A DNA stretch of 64,000 nucleotides, taken from NCBI RefSeq assembly GCF_002994745.2, contig NW_020126845.1, positions 1 to 64,000 on the forward strand. The letters run 5' to 3'. Under the pieces are notes generated by a model. That model was not told the DNA's origin. It ran no database searches and saw only the letters and a program-made list of their open reading frames with translations. Shown one piece after another: positions 10,948-21,121 of this stretch (positions are counted from its first letter, which is position 1; each line of letters begins with the position of its first letter). The DNA is from Rosa chinensis. Lineage: Eukaryota; Streptophyta; Magnoliopsida; Rosales; Rosaceae. Both the position numbers and the translations under genes were made by a program.

Positions 10948-12024
10948 CAATGACTAAAATATCGAAGATCGAGGAAATATCGACCATCCAAAAAATGAAA
11001 ATTTCGAGAAAGTATCGATATCGATAAAAATTCAATAGAAACTATAAAAATTTGGAGAAAAACATAAAAATTTTAAATTAAACTTTAGAATATGTCTATT
11101 TGATTAATTATCTACTCTATTTTAAAAACTATATATTAAACATTATTACATAATAAATTAGTATAATTTAAAGTGCATTAGTACATAATTACACATTGAG
11201 CAGACATTTATTGAAACTTAATTTAGTGAATATTTATAATCCTGATACTTTACTAATTCTCATACATAAAACTAGATTGCCCCACACAATATGAGTGTGA
11301 AAATTGATTTATTTTAATAGGGAGTGAGAAGTTATTTACAAGATTGGGTAGTTTTTCATGGAATGATAGAAGTGGGTAGTTTGATTATCTATTTCTCATT
11401 TTCACTTTTTTTTTATTTTCTGTTTATTTTATAATTTAACTATATTACCCCTATCTGTTTTAATGAGTTGTATAGTTTTTTAATATTTCAGGGTCATTTT
11501 GGTACATTTTTTCTATTTTGGCTAACAAAGCCTCTTATTTTAATAATAGTATAGATTAGTAGTTTATTAATATATAAAGTATTTAAAATAATAAATCTGA
11601 TTAATTACAATAAAATAAACTGCCCAATAAACTATTAAAAAGAGAACCACAAAAAAGAAGAGATTTATGAAGAAATATATATAAAAAGATATAACATGAT
11701 ATCAAGATCTTTCCCAGCAGGAATGGTTGCCTTGTTTGCATGTATAAGGGACAACTGAGGTTCGAACCTCCTTAAAGGGGGGTTTGCCCTTTTTTTTCGG
11801 AATTTGATTCCAAATTGACAAATTGGGCCCAATTTGGGCTGCTGGGCCACGAGAGAAAGAGCTAAAATTCGTGAGTTTCGTCCAAATTTCTGAAATTTCT
11901 GGAAATATAGCGATATGTCGAAAATATCGTACGAAATTTTCATGGTATATGGCGAAAATATCGCCAACCCGAGAAAGAAAATTTTGCCGATATTTCAGCG
12001 AAAATCTCGATTTTTAAGTCCTTG
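10948..12024. mobile_element. 1.08-kb MULE-type non-autonomous element with ATATCG-rich TIRs
   Basis: Left end CAATGACTAAAATATCGA and right end (inverted) CAAGGACTTAAAAATCGA are imperfect terminal inverted repeats, continuing inward with repeated GAAAATATCG-like phrases on both sides. Flanks GGTTCGGAC and GGTTCAGAC differ at one of nine bases, a 9-bp TSD typical of Mutator-like elements (ends are ambiguous by one base). The interior is AT-rich with no transposase. It sits in the interior of the 8454-12426 LTR element, just beside its PBS, and is therefore younger. Confidence 0.7.
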
Positions 12025-12031
12025 GTTCAGA

Positions 12032-12048
12032 CCCTCCTTCTAGCGCCG
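12032..12048 (-). other. Primer-binding-site-like sequence
   Basis: The minus strand immediately inside the LTR reads TTC then GGCGCTAGAAGGAGGG. Its placement within three bases of the LTR is what a PBS requires. The tRNA match was recalled from general knowledge of plant gypsy elements and not checked. Confidence 0.5.
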
Positions 12049-12050
12049 AA

Positions 12051-12426
12051 TGTTTCAGCTGTCTCGAGAGGGGTCTGATCCAACTAAACACGAGATGTCT
12101 TGGTTTGCAACTATCGCTATCGGACTTGCTTATCTGTAAAACAGACAAAGGTCAGAGGGAAGACCGGGTGTGCGGCCTTCGACGCTCTGATGCCTAAGTC
12201 AATTATCATTATAAAGCGAAAGTAAACAGTTACCTCTTTGGGTTGTTGGAGATGACCTTAATGTAGCAGATTTGTGGGAGCTTGTTCTGTTTCCTTCGGT
12301 GTGGGATAATGGGTTCCCGATATCGCCCCTAGGGATATCGGGTCCCTCGACTGGGGGCTTTCATTAATTCTGTATTGGCGATACGAGTCTTGTGCTTCCA
12401 ATACTTGTGCCTAGGAGGTGTATGCA
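12051..12426 (-). repeat. LTR (5' LTR in the element's orientation)
   Basis: Second copy of the repeat at 8454-8830. A short insertion-like segment (TTCCAATACTTG) near 12394 distinguishes it. Confidence 0.75.
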
Positions 12427-12628
12427 TTTGAAAGTAGTGTATGTGGAAGAATACGAGCAATATTGGTATCCAAATGAAATTAAAAGAAATAGAGCCTTTT
12501 GTGCTGTTGAGTTTGGTGTCATAAGGCGTTTAGGATCTATGATCAGCCAACAAGTTGCACAAATTGGGGGAAAGTATGGCCCTTCAACAAAGAGTATTGA
12601 TAAGATTACAAGGAGCAAACAAGAATGA
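12427..12628 (+). other. Unidentified short ORF
   Basis: A frame of about 67 codons, open from the LTR junction, is rich in charged residues (including YVEEYEQYWYPNEIKRN and GVIRRLGSMISQQVAQIGG). It ends in TGA near 12628. Further coding-looking scraps continue on the plus strand to 13134 in other frames (one hydrophobic, near 12800-12860). I recognise no family; organellar and retroelement origins were considered but not supported. Confidence 0.25.
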
Positions 12629-14792
12629 CTAGCAAAAGAAGTAATGAAACTTCTTGGGTCGTAATTGCTATTTTATTAGGTTCAGCCCATTATAGCTGTT
12701 CGTAATCCACAAACCATTCCTACTGACGGTCAGAATTCTTTGAATATGTCCTTGAATTCCTTTGAGATGTGAGCAAACTCAAATTGGAGAAGAATATGGT
12801 CCATAGGTTCACTTATTGGAACTGTGTTTCTATTTATTTTTGTTTCGATTGGTCAGGGGCTCTTTACCTGGAAATTAAATTATACAGTTACCTCATGGGG
12901 AATTAGCCGCACAAATGGTATAACATGACAATTGTTTTAGCTTTACTCACGTCAGTAGCATATTTTTATCAAAAATTGACCATTGAGAACTCAACTAAGG
13001 CTAGTCAGGGATTCAAAAGAATGAGGAATATCATGACAAAGACATACTTGTGGCCTGCACGGGCTAATGCAGATGTTGAGCTCTCCTTCCGACTTAGCTT
13101 GGTTGCTATTCCATTAAATTACAAGCCAGTTTGAATCATGTTAGCACCCAAAACTCTAGTTAGCAGGCCTAATTTATATCTCGAGCCTAATAAGCAAATT
13201 ATACCCTCAAAGTTGCAACCATCACGCAACGCATATGGACCCAAGCCACATCACGCATATGGACCCAAGCTACATTCACGCACTTGGGACTAACAAGAAT
13301 AGGTGTGGTGTAGAAGGTAACGGAAACGTACATATCTATTGTTGGTTTTAGACAGTGGTAATTTTGGACCTGGGAACCAAAATTCAAGCCCAGTAGTCCA
13401 ATCCTAATATGGGTAAGTGAAGAAGAGAGAGAGCTCTAAAGACCAGTCAAATATCCAAAACCTTGATCCCAACAACGAGCACATAATCCCAGAAATCCTG
13501 GATTGCAATCCTAGCAACAGATTTTAGTAGCAGGAATCCTATAATTGCAATCCCAACAGCAGATTTCAGCAACAGGAATCTTGCAATAGCAATCCCAGCA
13601 GCAGATTTCACAGCAGAAATCCTGGATAGCAATCCCAAGAACAAATCTTAGGGATTAGGATCACAACCACATGCCTAAGGCAGCAAGACTAATGATGCAT
13701 CATGGCTCAACTCCTATAAATTCAGAGTTCTTATGACTACAAAGGGGCATTCAAAAACAACCTAGAAACACATATGAAAACCAATGAACAAACCTCATAA
13801 ATTCCTGCCAATATCTATCCAAAATCCATTTCCATTCCAAAACTCATCAACCGTAATTTGAAAGCTTTTCTAGATGTTGTAAACCTCTCATCTTCACTAC
13901 AAATCATGTTTTTCTAGCTATCATGCCACATGAATCTTGCCAGGCCTCTTTTAGAATGTTTAAATCATTGTCTTGAATATGCAAGAAGCTGCCGGGAATA
14001 ATACAATAGCAAGCTTCCTAGGATTCTCAGTCATTCGAAGTTTGCTGGGCCTAGTCTTTGCTAACTCAGACAAAGGAGACAAGTATTGGGCTCGTCCATA
14101 TCTATTTTACTACCGTATAACCCTGATCAAAAGTGCCCCTACAGATCGTTAGGTTATGCTGAATAAAATCTGCTCCCTTTTTTTCCTTTGCAGAAAAGAT
14201 CGAGATCCCCCTGAATCCCCGAATTAGTATTTGAACTTTTTTCCTACAAGGTATAGAACACCTAAGGGTACTGGTCCTACTCGCTTTGGTTTCATCTGTC
14301 CACATTCTTCCCTTCGACTTGATTACGAATGAAGATAGAGACTTGAAGGATGGTGAGAAAAGATATATTTTACATCCCAAAGGGATTATAATTGGAGGTG
14401 GATTTGGGTTGCTTACACCGCCAATCCCAAAGGAAATTTTGGTGGTTTGGTTATGGTGAGACTTGATAGAGGTTTTTCTTGTGATCAGTGACTTTCCCAA
14501 AGCTACGTATTATGAGTATGAGTTAAGCTTTGAGTTGGCATCGCATTCATGCATTGAACATTGAACAATGAACATTTTATTTGATAATTTAATTGCATTA
14601 TTTTTGTAAGTTAAAAAGGTCTGACCCTACTAAGCGAAAACTCACTCCTATAGATATTTACTTTATTCAGGATGTTCAACACGTTTATCGAGAAAAATAA
14701 GTGAGACGTTGCTTATATTTACTAGAATCGAAAGGGAATCTGGAAGAATAGAGCGAGATAGATTACAAGGAGTTTTTCCTCTTTGTAATTAA
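12629..14792. other. Unassigned low-copy or decayed-repeat DNA left of the large copia element
   Basis: Contains scattered frames, a short tandem repeat (listed at 13490) and a 132-codon minus-strand ORF at 14500-14102 (starting MGKSLITRKT) that shows no recognisable domain. Phrases near 13720-14100 and 14600-14700 have the feel of LTR or untranslated retroelement sequence, but no paired copy is in the window. Confidence 0.4.
13490..13650. repeat. About 42-bp tandem repeat, ~3.5 copies
   Basis: The phrase GCAATCCCARCAGCAGATTT followed by CAGCARCAGGAATCYTG-like sequence repeats with substitutions. On the minus strand it stays open as a short repetitive Ala/Ile/Leu/Lys-rich frame, a consequence of the repeat. 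Confidence 0.7.
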
Positions 14793-14797
14793 AGTTT

Positions 14798-16027
14798 TGT
14801 TAGTATAAGTACATAATTGGTATTCCTAAACCCTACTCATGAAAAAGCCCAAGTATGCAGCCCAAGTCCATAATTGTTTAATTACAATTTATCCCACAAT
14901 TGTGGGTGTCTTGCTGTCGAAGACCACCTTTGAAGACTTGAAGATCAGTTTGCTGTCAGCATCCCCATCTTAGCATGATAGTTCAATTGCAACTTGCCTC
15001 TTCTTCTCTTTGGGGGCTGCCTTGTTGTCGAAGACCAAGACCAAGTTTTCAAAATTAGTTCAATTGCAACTTGCTACCTCATCATAGCTTGCTGCCTTGC
15101 TTCCCCATCTGAACTTGCTGACACCTTATTTGAAGATAGAAGAAGTCTCCTCTTCCTCATGGCTCAGGTAAGCTCATGCATTGCATCTCCTTCAAAAAAT
15201 CATGGGTTTTTCATGGGTTCTCTTCTTGTGTCAGCCTTGATTAAGGAATTTAGGAGTTAGCTAGCTTCTCAATTTGGTTTTCCAAATTAATTTTGGGGAA
15301 TGGGTTTACATGTGCAATATGAAATTATGGGTATGGGTTTACCTACTCCAATTGAGATTAAGGGGTCTTTGAGTGAACTGTCCTTTCTCTTCCTCCTCTA
15401 TATATATGGGTTCTCTGTTCCTATTTGGGCATTGAAAATACTTTTGTTTTTTCAGTCCCTTTGTTAATCAAGAGTTTATCTCTTTGGTTTTTTGTTTTTC
15501 AAAGTGTCTTGTTCCATGTTTTTCAATTTGAAAAACACAAAATCATTCATGCATATTCATCTCTTGCATCCCATGAGGTCAATTGGGTATTGCAAACTTC
15601 AAAGGTAAATCTTCAAGAAGGACTTGTTGCGTTCATAACTGGTGTCTTAGTAATATTTCTGAGTTGTTCACTTGTGTAAACAATTAGCAAGATTTGAGTA
15701 CAAACAGTCAAGTGAGTGAGTCTAGATAAATTGTCGCGATCAGTGTAACCTCTGTGTTCTAATCTTGTGATTTGATTTCATTAGTGATTTGGTTTTGGTC
15801 TTTCAAGAGTAAAGGCCACGCAGATGTTTCCCCTTCATAGGGTTTTACTGAGTCAACAAAACATGTGTTCTTTATTGCTTTAGTTGGTTTAGTTGATTGT
15901 TCAATACATTCTGTTCAATATCAACACTCATGATTGATCACCCAGTTGCAATCCCTGAGTAAGTTTTTGAACGAAAAAATTGGTTGTGAGCCTATTCACC
16001 CCCTCTAGGCTCCTTCTAGGATCTTCA
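14798..16027 (+). repeat. 5' LTR of the large copia element
   Basis: Matches 33789-35010 with scattered substitutions and a few small indels. Holds a TATA candidate near 15396. Short ORFs inside it are not considered genes. Confidence 0.92.
15396..15407 (+). promoter_or_regulatory. LTR TATA-box candidate
   Basis: CTCTATATATATGGG in the 5' LTR, conserved at the matching place in the 3' LTR near 34385. Roughly 600 bases upstream of the LTR end, consistent with a U3/R position. Confidence 0.45.
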
Positions 16028-16029
16028 AG

Positions 16030-16041
16030 TGGTATCAGAGT
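16030..16041 (+). other. Primer-binding site (tRNA-iMet type)
   Basis: TGGTATCAGAGT begins two bases after the 5' LTR, the standard plant Ty1-copia PBS complementary to initiator methionine tRNA. Confidence 0.85.
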
Positions 16042-16055
16042 GGGTCACTAACACA

Positions 16056-17710
16056 GTGTTCCTCTGGCCTCCTAGAATAGACCGTGATAGAGTCTCTAGT
16101 TCCATTAACTCTCCTCCATATTTTGATGGGATAGATTACTCTCAATGGAAAGTAATGATGATGACTTTCCTGCAATCTCAAGAGGATAAGTTATGGAACA
16201 TTATAGAGAAGGGTTGGATAGAACCAACTAAAAAGGAAACTTAAACTTCTAGTCCTATTCCTAAACCAAGAGGTGAGTGGACTGTTGCTGAGCAATTTGA
16301 TCACAGATGTGATACTAAAGCTCGTTATAGCCTTTTCGATACCTTGTCGGACAAGGAAAGAAAAAGAATTACAAATTGTCCAACTGCTAAAACTTCTTGG
16401 GAATTACTTCAAACCACTCATGAGGGTAACAAAAAGGTGAAGGCACAAAAACTTCAAAGCCTTGTGCTTGAATTTGAAGAAATGACTATGAGAGGATGAA
16501 TCTATTGATAACTTCCATAGTCGCCTCATCAATGTTACCAATCAATGTCATGGGTTGGGTGATCCTATTTTAGAGCATAGAATTGTGAAAAAGTTTCTTC
16601 GAGCTCTTCCTCCTAGTTTTGAGGCTAAGCAAATTGCCATTGAGGAAGCTCAAGATCTTGATACATACTCATTAGGTGAGCATCTGGGAAATTTGAAAAC
16701 TTTTGAGTCAAAAAGGAAAAAGGGTCAGAAAGAAAAAAAATTGCTCTAAGCACTTTGAAAAAAAGAGGAAGACCCTTCTGATTTTAATCTTGAAGAATTT
16801 GCTCTTCTCACAAAACAGTTCAAAAAATTTCTTAAATCCGGAAGGTCATTCTCTTCTAACTCTAAAAATTTTCCTGGTTCTTCTAATGACAAATACTCAA
16901 AGTCTTCCAAGCCTTTTCAAAAGAAGTTTTTCGGTGAAAAACCAAAATGTTTTGAGTGTCAAGGATATGGTCATCTTGCTGCTGATTGTGCAAACAAAAT
17001 AGATAAGTGTCAATCAAATAGAGCTTTCAAAACCTCTTGGAGTGATAGTGAATCTGAAACTCAGTCCGACCATGAAGAGGAAAATGTTGCTCTTGTTGCT
17101 ACCACCCAAAATGAGTCCTCAGATGAATTTGATGATGATGAGCACTCCGAGGAGGTAGCCTCTAACAAGTTCTAGCGACTGTACAAAGCCTAAAAAATAA
17201 TGATTGGAAAGAATGAGGAATTGAAGGATCAACTTGTTGTTTGTGAGAAAGAAAAATCTGGGATCATAGATAAGTTGGAATCCTACAAAAAGAAGTGGGA
17301 AATTGAAAGAAATGCATTGGTAAGTCAAGTGGAGACTCTGTAAGAGAACTTGAATGCTCAAATCAGGTTAGTCAATTCTCTAACTGCGGAAAAAAAAAAC
17401 TCTCCTGAAAAATCCTTATATGATTGTCAAGAAAAGTTTTCAAAATTTTCAATTGGATCTGATAAAGTTTCCAAAATGATTGGAAGGGCAAAGTTGATAG
17501 GGACAAAAAGGGTATTGGTTTTTATTATGGAGATAGCTCCTCTAATAAATCAACTATTTTTGTGAAAAGTAGGTTGCTGCCTAAAGAAAGTGTCCCTAAG
17601 TCATCCAAAAAATTCATTCCCATTTGTCACCATTGTGGTATTAATGGACACATTAGACCAAGGTGTCATAAACTCAGAAATGGTCCTCAAAAGTCTACAA
17701 GGTCTCATTA
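16056..17710 (+). pseudogene. copia gag (nucleocapsid), broken
   Basis: Encodes the structural protein that packages element RNA. An early match to the copia gag N-terminus is YFDGIDYSQWKVMM (about 16119-16160), followed by TSWELLQTTHEG and the conserved mid-gag region. Two CCHC zinc knuckles are visible: CFECQGYGHLAADC (about 16948) and CHHCGINGHIRPRC (about 17626), separated by an acidic and then Lys/Glu-rich segment likely to form coiled coil. Stops near 16243, 16497 and 17174 and several frameshifts break the frame. Start codon is not determined. Confidence 0.8.
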
Positions 17711-17717
17711 AAACTCT

Positions 17718-18712
17718 TTGCTTATTTCTTTACAGTCAACTCTGGAAAAATCTTTGAAAGAATTTGGTAGGATTGCTAAACTTGTTGCAATCCTGAGAAA
17801 AGAAAATGTTGTTTGGGCAAAGAAAAATAAGTCATTTCATTCACTTGCTTCTGCTGATTTTAAACCCTTTGACATCTGTGGAACTGATTCTGAACCTTCT
17901 GAAATGTGTCTTGTATCCTCTTTATGTTTCTCACATGTTGAAGAAAATGACTTCATTGCTACATGTTTGGTTGGTCTTACGGCTCTATCATCTACAAGAG
18001 CTGATACTTGGTATTTGGATAGTGGGTGTTCAAGGCACATGACAGGTGATAAAAACTGGTTTTCATCCTTCTATGATGAGGTTATCAGTGATTCTGTCAC
18101 TTTTGGTGACAGAAAGAAAGCCAAGGTTGTGGGAAAAGGGATTGTAACTGCTCCTGGAATCCCAAATTTAAAAAAATGTGTTGTATGTTGAAGGACTCCA
18201 AGCTAATCTTATTAGTGTGAGTCAATTGAGTGATGACTTTGAAGAGGTTAGATTCAATAAGCTGAGATGTCTTGTTCTTCATGGTAAGGGTAAGAGTGTC
18301 ATGGGTGGACTACGATCTAAAGATCATTGTTATTGTGTTAATGTTAATGATTCTATCTCTTCTTAGATTTTTCTTAGTTCCTCCTCAACTGAAGATGCTC
18401 TCAATCTTTGGCATAGACGCCTTTGCCATGTTAACTACCAAGACTTGCTGAAGCTCTCCACCAAAGAAGGGGTAAGAGGTTTGCCCAAATTGAGTGGGAA
18501 ACCAACTGGTATGTGTGAGGGTTGCAAGCTTGGTAAGCAAACTCGTTCTTCACATAGGGTCATTAATTCTATGTCTAATTCACAACCTTTGGATTTAATG
18601 CATATGGATCTGGTTAGACCTATTCAAACTAAAAGCTTAGGTGGTAAGAAGTACATGCTTATTCTAGTTGATGATTTTTCTAGGTTCACTTGGGTGAAAT
18701 TCTTGAGTGAAA
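17718..18712 (+). pseudogene. copia pol, protease to integrase core (N-terminal half of pol)
   Basis: The aspartic protease region reads TWYLDSGCSRHMTG (about 18007), with the DSG triad kept. After one frameshift near 18175 comes VEGLQANLISVSQLSDD. The GAG-pre-integrase motif LNLWHRRLCHVNYQDL (about 18398) and GMCEGCKLGKQ supply the integrase HHCC zinc site. The first part of the catalytic core follows as LMHMDLVRP and ILVDDFSRFTWVKFL. The sequence stops being copia right after FLSE (about 18711) because of the inserted satellite/Helitron block; the core resumes at 30126. Confidence 0.85.
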
Positions 18713-18759
18713 ATCTAATACTAATTTATTGATAAATAAATTTTTAAAGACACTAATTT
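18713..18759. other. Junction of copia integrase with inserted satellite block
   Basis: AT-rich bases between the last copia codons and the first recognisable satellite unit. No TSD with the right junction (near 30123) was found, and about 25-30 integrase codons that should lie between the two halves are missing, so the junction includes a deletion. Confidence 0.5.
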
Positions 18760-20495
18760 TTTATAAATCTATATTTATACATCATATACTCCAAAGAGCT
18801 ACATATAGCAATTCAAAGAAAATGAGAAACCGACCGTTGGATGAGTTTATTACAATAAATTATGAGTGTGGTAAAAATTTAGCTAATTTCACCATATTTT
18901 CGAATCCGATCGGATTGGTCAACCGTAGTCACTTATATGTTTTATTGGTTGACCGATGGCGTGGCAACCGCGAAACGTGCTTATTTTTTCACATCACATT
19001 TGTATATATTCCATCGATGGATGTGCGTGGACATAAGATAAAAAAAAAAAATTTAATTACAAACACATTGGACTATACCAATTTTATTCCTAAAGTTATA
19101 TGACTTATACATTGCATTTAAATTGTTTAGGTTCATTCTAAAGCAACCATGAAGTGGAAAATGAATTCGGAGAAACCAACCGCTTGATGGAGAGATTGTA
19201 ATATTTTATGGTGCTTGTAGAAAATCTAGCCAATTTGGTTCTCGTTTCGAATTCGATCAACTAGGTCAAACGTAGTTACTCTTATAAACCTATATTTATA
19301 TATATACACTCCAAAGAGCAACCCCAATCAATTCAAAGAAAATGGAAAAACCGACCGTTGGATGAGTTTATTACAATAAATTATGAGTGTGGTAAAAAAT
19401 TTAGCCAATTTCACCATATTTTCGAATCCGATCGGATTGGTCAACCGTAGACACTTATATGTTTTATTGGTTGACCGATGCCGTGACAACCGCGAAACGT
19501 GCTTATTTTTTCACATCACGTTTGTATATATTCCATCAATAGATGTGCGTGGACATAAGATTAAAAAAAATTAATTTTAATTACAAACACATTGGTCTAT
19601 ACCAATTTTATTCCTAAAATTGTATGACTTATACATTGCATTTAAATTGTTTAGGTTCATTCTAAAGCAACTATGAAGTGGAAAATGAATTCGGAGAAAC
19701 CATCCGCTCGATGGAGAGATTGTAATGTTTTATGGTGGTTGTAGAAAATCCAGCCAATTTGGTTCTCGTTTCGAATTCGATCAACTAGGTCAAACGTAGT
19801 TACTCTTATAAACCTATATTTATATATCATACACTCCAATTTTGCAACCCCTATCAATTCAAAGAAAATGGAAAATCCGACCGTTGGATGAGTTTATTAC
19901 AATAAATTATGAGTGTGGTAAAAAATTTAGCCAATTTCACCATATTTTCGAATCCGATCGGATTGGTCAACCGTAGACACTTATGTTTTATTGGTTGACC
20001 AATGCCATGACAACAGAGAAACGTGCTTATTTTTTCGCATCACGTTTGTATATATTTCATCGATGGATGTGAGTGGACATAAGATAAATAAAATTAATTT
20101 TTATTACAAACACATTGGTCTATACCAATTTTATTCCTAAAGTTGTATGACTTATACATTGCATTTAAATTTCTTAGGTTCATTCTAAAGTAACCATGAA
20201 GTGGAAAATGAATTCGGAGAAACCAACCGCTCGATGGAGAGATTGTAATGTTTTATAGTGGTTGTAGAAAATCTAGCCAATTTGGTTCTTGTTTCGAATT
20301 CGATCAACTAGGTCAAACGTAGTTACTCTTATAAACCTATATTTATATATCATACACTCCAAAGAGCAACCCCTCTCAATTCAAAGAAAATGGAAAAACC
20401 GACCGTTTGATGAGTTTATTACAATAAATTATGAGTGCGGTAAAAAATTTAGCTAATTTCACCATATTTTCAAATCTGATCGGATTGGTCAACGG
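18760..20495. repeat. Satellite-like tandem repeat, period ~523 bp, ~3.3 copies
   Basis: The phrase ATGAGTTTATTACAATAAAT recurs at 18841, 19362, 19888 and 20410, giving periods of 521, 526 and 522. Each unit has two related halves. One half reads AATGGAAAAACCGACCGTTGGATG then TTTAGCCAATTTCACCAT then GATTGGTCAACCGTAG. The other reads AATGAATTCGGAGAAACCAACCG then TCTAGCCAATTTGGTTCT then CTAGGTCAAACGTAG. It thus looks like an old ~260-bp monomer that dimerised and then amplified. Units differ by few changes. Confidence 0.88.
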
Positions 20496-20544
20496 ATATG
20501 TAGAATATATATGCACATTAGCACATATTTTATATAGAAGTATA

Positions 20545-20646
20545 AGAATTTCCACACACACACACATATAGTCATATATATATATATATATATAACACAC
20601 AAATATATATCTATATGTGTGTGTATATATATATATATATTTATAA

Positions 20647-20680
<34 letters not shown>

Positions 20681-20716
20681 CTATATCTATATATATGTGT
20701 GTGTGTTATATATATA
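20545..20716. repeat. Compound (CA)n/(TA)n microsatellite, left part
   Basis: Alternating CA/TG and TA runs follow the satellite directly and end where the Helitron begins. The same kind of sequence resumes at 29398, so the two tracts were one before the Helitron insertion. Confidence 0.85.
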
Positions 20717-20945
20717 TCTCTATTAATAAAGCGAAGAGGGTGTTACTGTTTATCTTTGGGGAAACTTTCAAACTTCCCATTTTGCCCTTGATATTGTCCA
20801 TGATTTACAGAGAAAATAGAAACTTAGAAACTGGGGTTTGCCGACACAGAGGAAAAGAGAGGAGACGTGGCTAGGGATGGTTTAGTTTCACTCTGTGAGA
20901 GAGACATATGGTTTCATTTCCATACAGTGATAGATAGAGAAAGAG

Positions 20946-21084
20946 ATGGGAGAAGAGCTTAGGCGACGGGAGCGGAAGAAGGATGCGATTTCGAATCTGA
21001 AACTGAAAGAGACGACTAATTCGAGAGAGAGAGAGAGAGATCGGTTACACCGCTTTCATCTTTCGCTTCTGTGTTTCTTCGCTC

Positions 21085-21121
<37 letters not shown>

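Larger units (their letters stand above)
8454..12426 (-). mobile_element. Small LTR element (Tat-like derivative, probably LARD), minus strand
   Basis: Two ~376-bp direct repeats (8454-8830 and 12051-12426), each starting TGTTTCAGCTGTCTC and ending TATGCA on the plus strand, bracket about 3.2 kb. Read on the minus strand, the upstream repeat is followed after three bases by GGCGCTAGAAGGAGGG, a primer-binding-site-like sequence of a kind I associate with Ty3/gypsy elements, so the element runs right to left. It lacks any recognisable gag or pol but has an antisense ORF, a known trait of the Tat lineage. TTGAA occurs just outside both ends (8447-8451 and, offset by one base, 12428-12432), a possible but imperfect TSD. 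Confidence 0.6.

Noticed and set aside
12427..13134. Insertion of chloroplast DNA
   Set aside because: None of the frames matched a plastid protein I know, including the small photosystem and ycf genes.
14994..15679. ORFs within the 1.2-kb LTR
   Set aside because: The same positions in the second LTR carry indels that break the frames; LTRs are not expected to be coding.
20376..20660. 94-codon minus-strand ORF and similar ORFs at 29579-29916
   Set aside because: They translate CA/TA microsatellites (Cys-Val, Tyr-Ile runs).
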